A model generated the notes under the pieces. The model was not told the DNA's origin and searched no databases. It saw only the letters and a list, made by a program, of their open reading frames with translations. DNA of 5,523 nucleotides from contig JBDHZK010000156.1 in the NCBI GenBank assembly GCA_039811865.1, positions 1 through 5,523 on the forward strand, read 5' to 3'. How positions within the stretch are numbered: position 1 is the stretch's first letter; the number at the start of each line of letters is the position of its first letter. The position numbers and the translations under genes are program-made. Source of the stretch: JBDHZK01 sp039811865. Its GTDB lineage: Bacteria > Actinomycetota > Actinomycetes > Propionibacteriales > Propionibacteriaceae. This document shows positions 5,425 through 5,523 of this stretch, piece by piece.

Positions 5425-5447
5425 CTTCGACCATCACCCCTATTCAA

Positions 5448-5521
5448 GGGGCGGTAGCTCAGCCGGTCAGAGCAGGGGACTCATAATCCCTGGGTCGCGG
5501 GTTCGAGCCCCGCCCGCCCCA
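5448..5521 (+). tRNA. tRNA with CAT anticodon: elongator tRNA-Met or tRNA-Ile2
   Basis: The acceptor GGGGCGG (5448-5454) pairs perfectly with CCGCCCC (5514-5520). The D stem is GCTC/GAGC, and the anticodon stem GGGGA/TCCCT includes a G27-U43 wobble. The loop CTCATAA has CAT at 5482-5484. The T stem is GCGGG/CCCGC around TTCGAGC, and the discriminator is A at 5521. It is not the initiator: the first acceptor pair is a normal G-C and the three G-C pairs next to the anticodon loop are missing. CAT is also the gene-level anticodon of tRNA-Ile2, whose C34 is changed to lysidine by TilS, and the G27-U43 pair and arm sequence resemble E. coli Ile2. The final CC at the window edge may belong to an encoded CCA. 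It lies 23 nt after tRNA-Asn and is probably cotranscribed. Confidence 0.93.
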
Positions 5522-5523
5522 CC

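Noticed and set aside
4443..5447. Long 334-aa open frame on the minus strand
   Set aside because: It starts inside the spacer between the tRNA genes and reads antisense through tRNA-Asn, giving the familiar spurious WTRTRNPLINSQMLCQLSY stretch. It also overlaps two well-supported plus-strand genes. GC-rich DNA commonly leaves such frames open.

Overview
This 5.5 kb window looks like chromosomal DNA of a high-GC actinobacterium (Actinomycetota). The whole window is GC-rich. The DnaG zinc-finger region reads like those of actinobacterial primases. At least one gene looks leaderless, with a -10 box 7 nt before its start codon. The tRNA-Asn gene does not encode its CCA end. No mobile element, CRISPR array or phage gene is visible, and no gap between genes exceeds about 235 bp.

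Layout, left to right. (1) On the minus strand, the first 225 codons of a FetB/UPF0014-family ABC transporter permease run off the left edge; its promoter region is shared, divergently, with dnaG. (2) dnaG, a complete 615-aa primase, probably leaderless, is followed 38 nt later by a strong hairpin that probably terminates it. (3) After a 233-bp gap comes a 276-aa sigma-70 family protein with regions 2, 3 and 4 but changed promoter-contact residues. (4) After 159 bp with a good promoter and RBS comes a 299-aa alpha/beta hydrolase of the haloalkane dehalogenase type; its catalytic histidine position holds leucine. (5) A 171-aa actinobacterial hypothetical protein follows. (6) Two tRNA genes close the window: tRNA-Asn(GTT), then a CAT-anticodon tRNA that is either elongator Met or Ile2.

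The dnaG-sigma factor order recalls the macromolecular-synthesis cluster (rpsU-dnaG-rpoD). Here the sigma gene is not the primary sigma factor and is separated from dnaG by a hairpin, so the genes look like separate transcription units rather than one operon. An 18-bp imperfect repeat occurs once in the gap before the sigma gene and once in the gap after it, the second copy lying at the predicted transcription start of the hydrolase gene. This raises the possibility of shared regulation. The two observations most worth pursuing are the hydrolase that keeps its nucleophile and halide-binding residues but lacks the catalytic base, and the sigma factor with altered DNA-contact residues flanked by the repeat.
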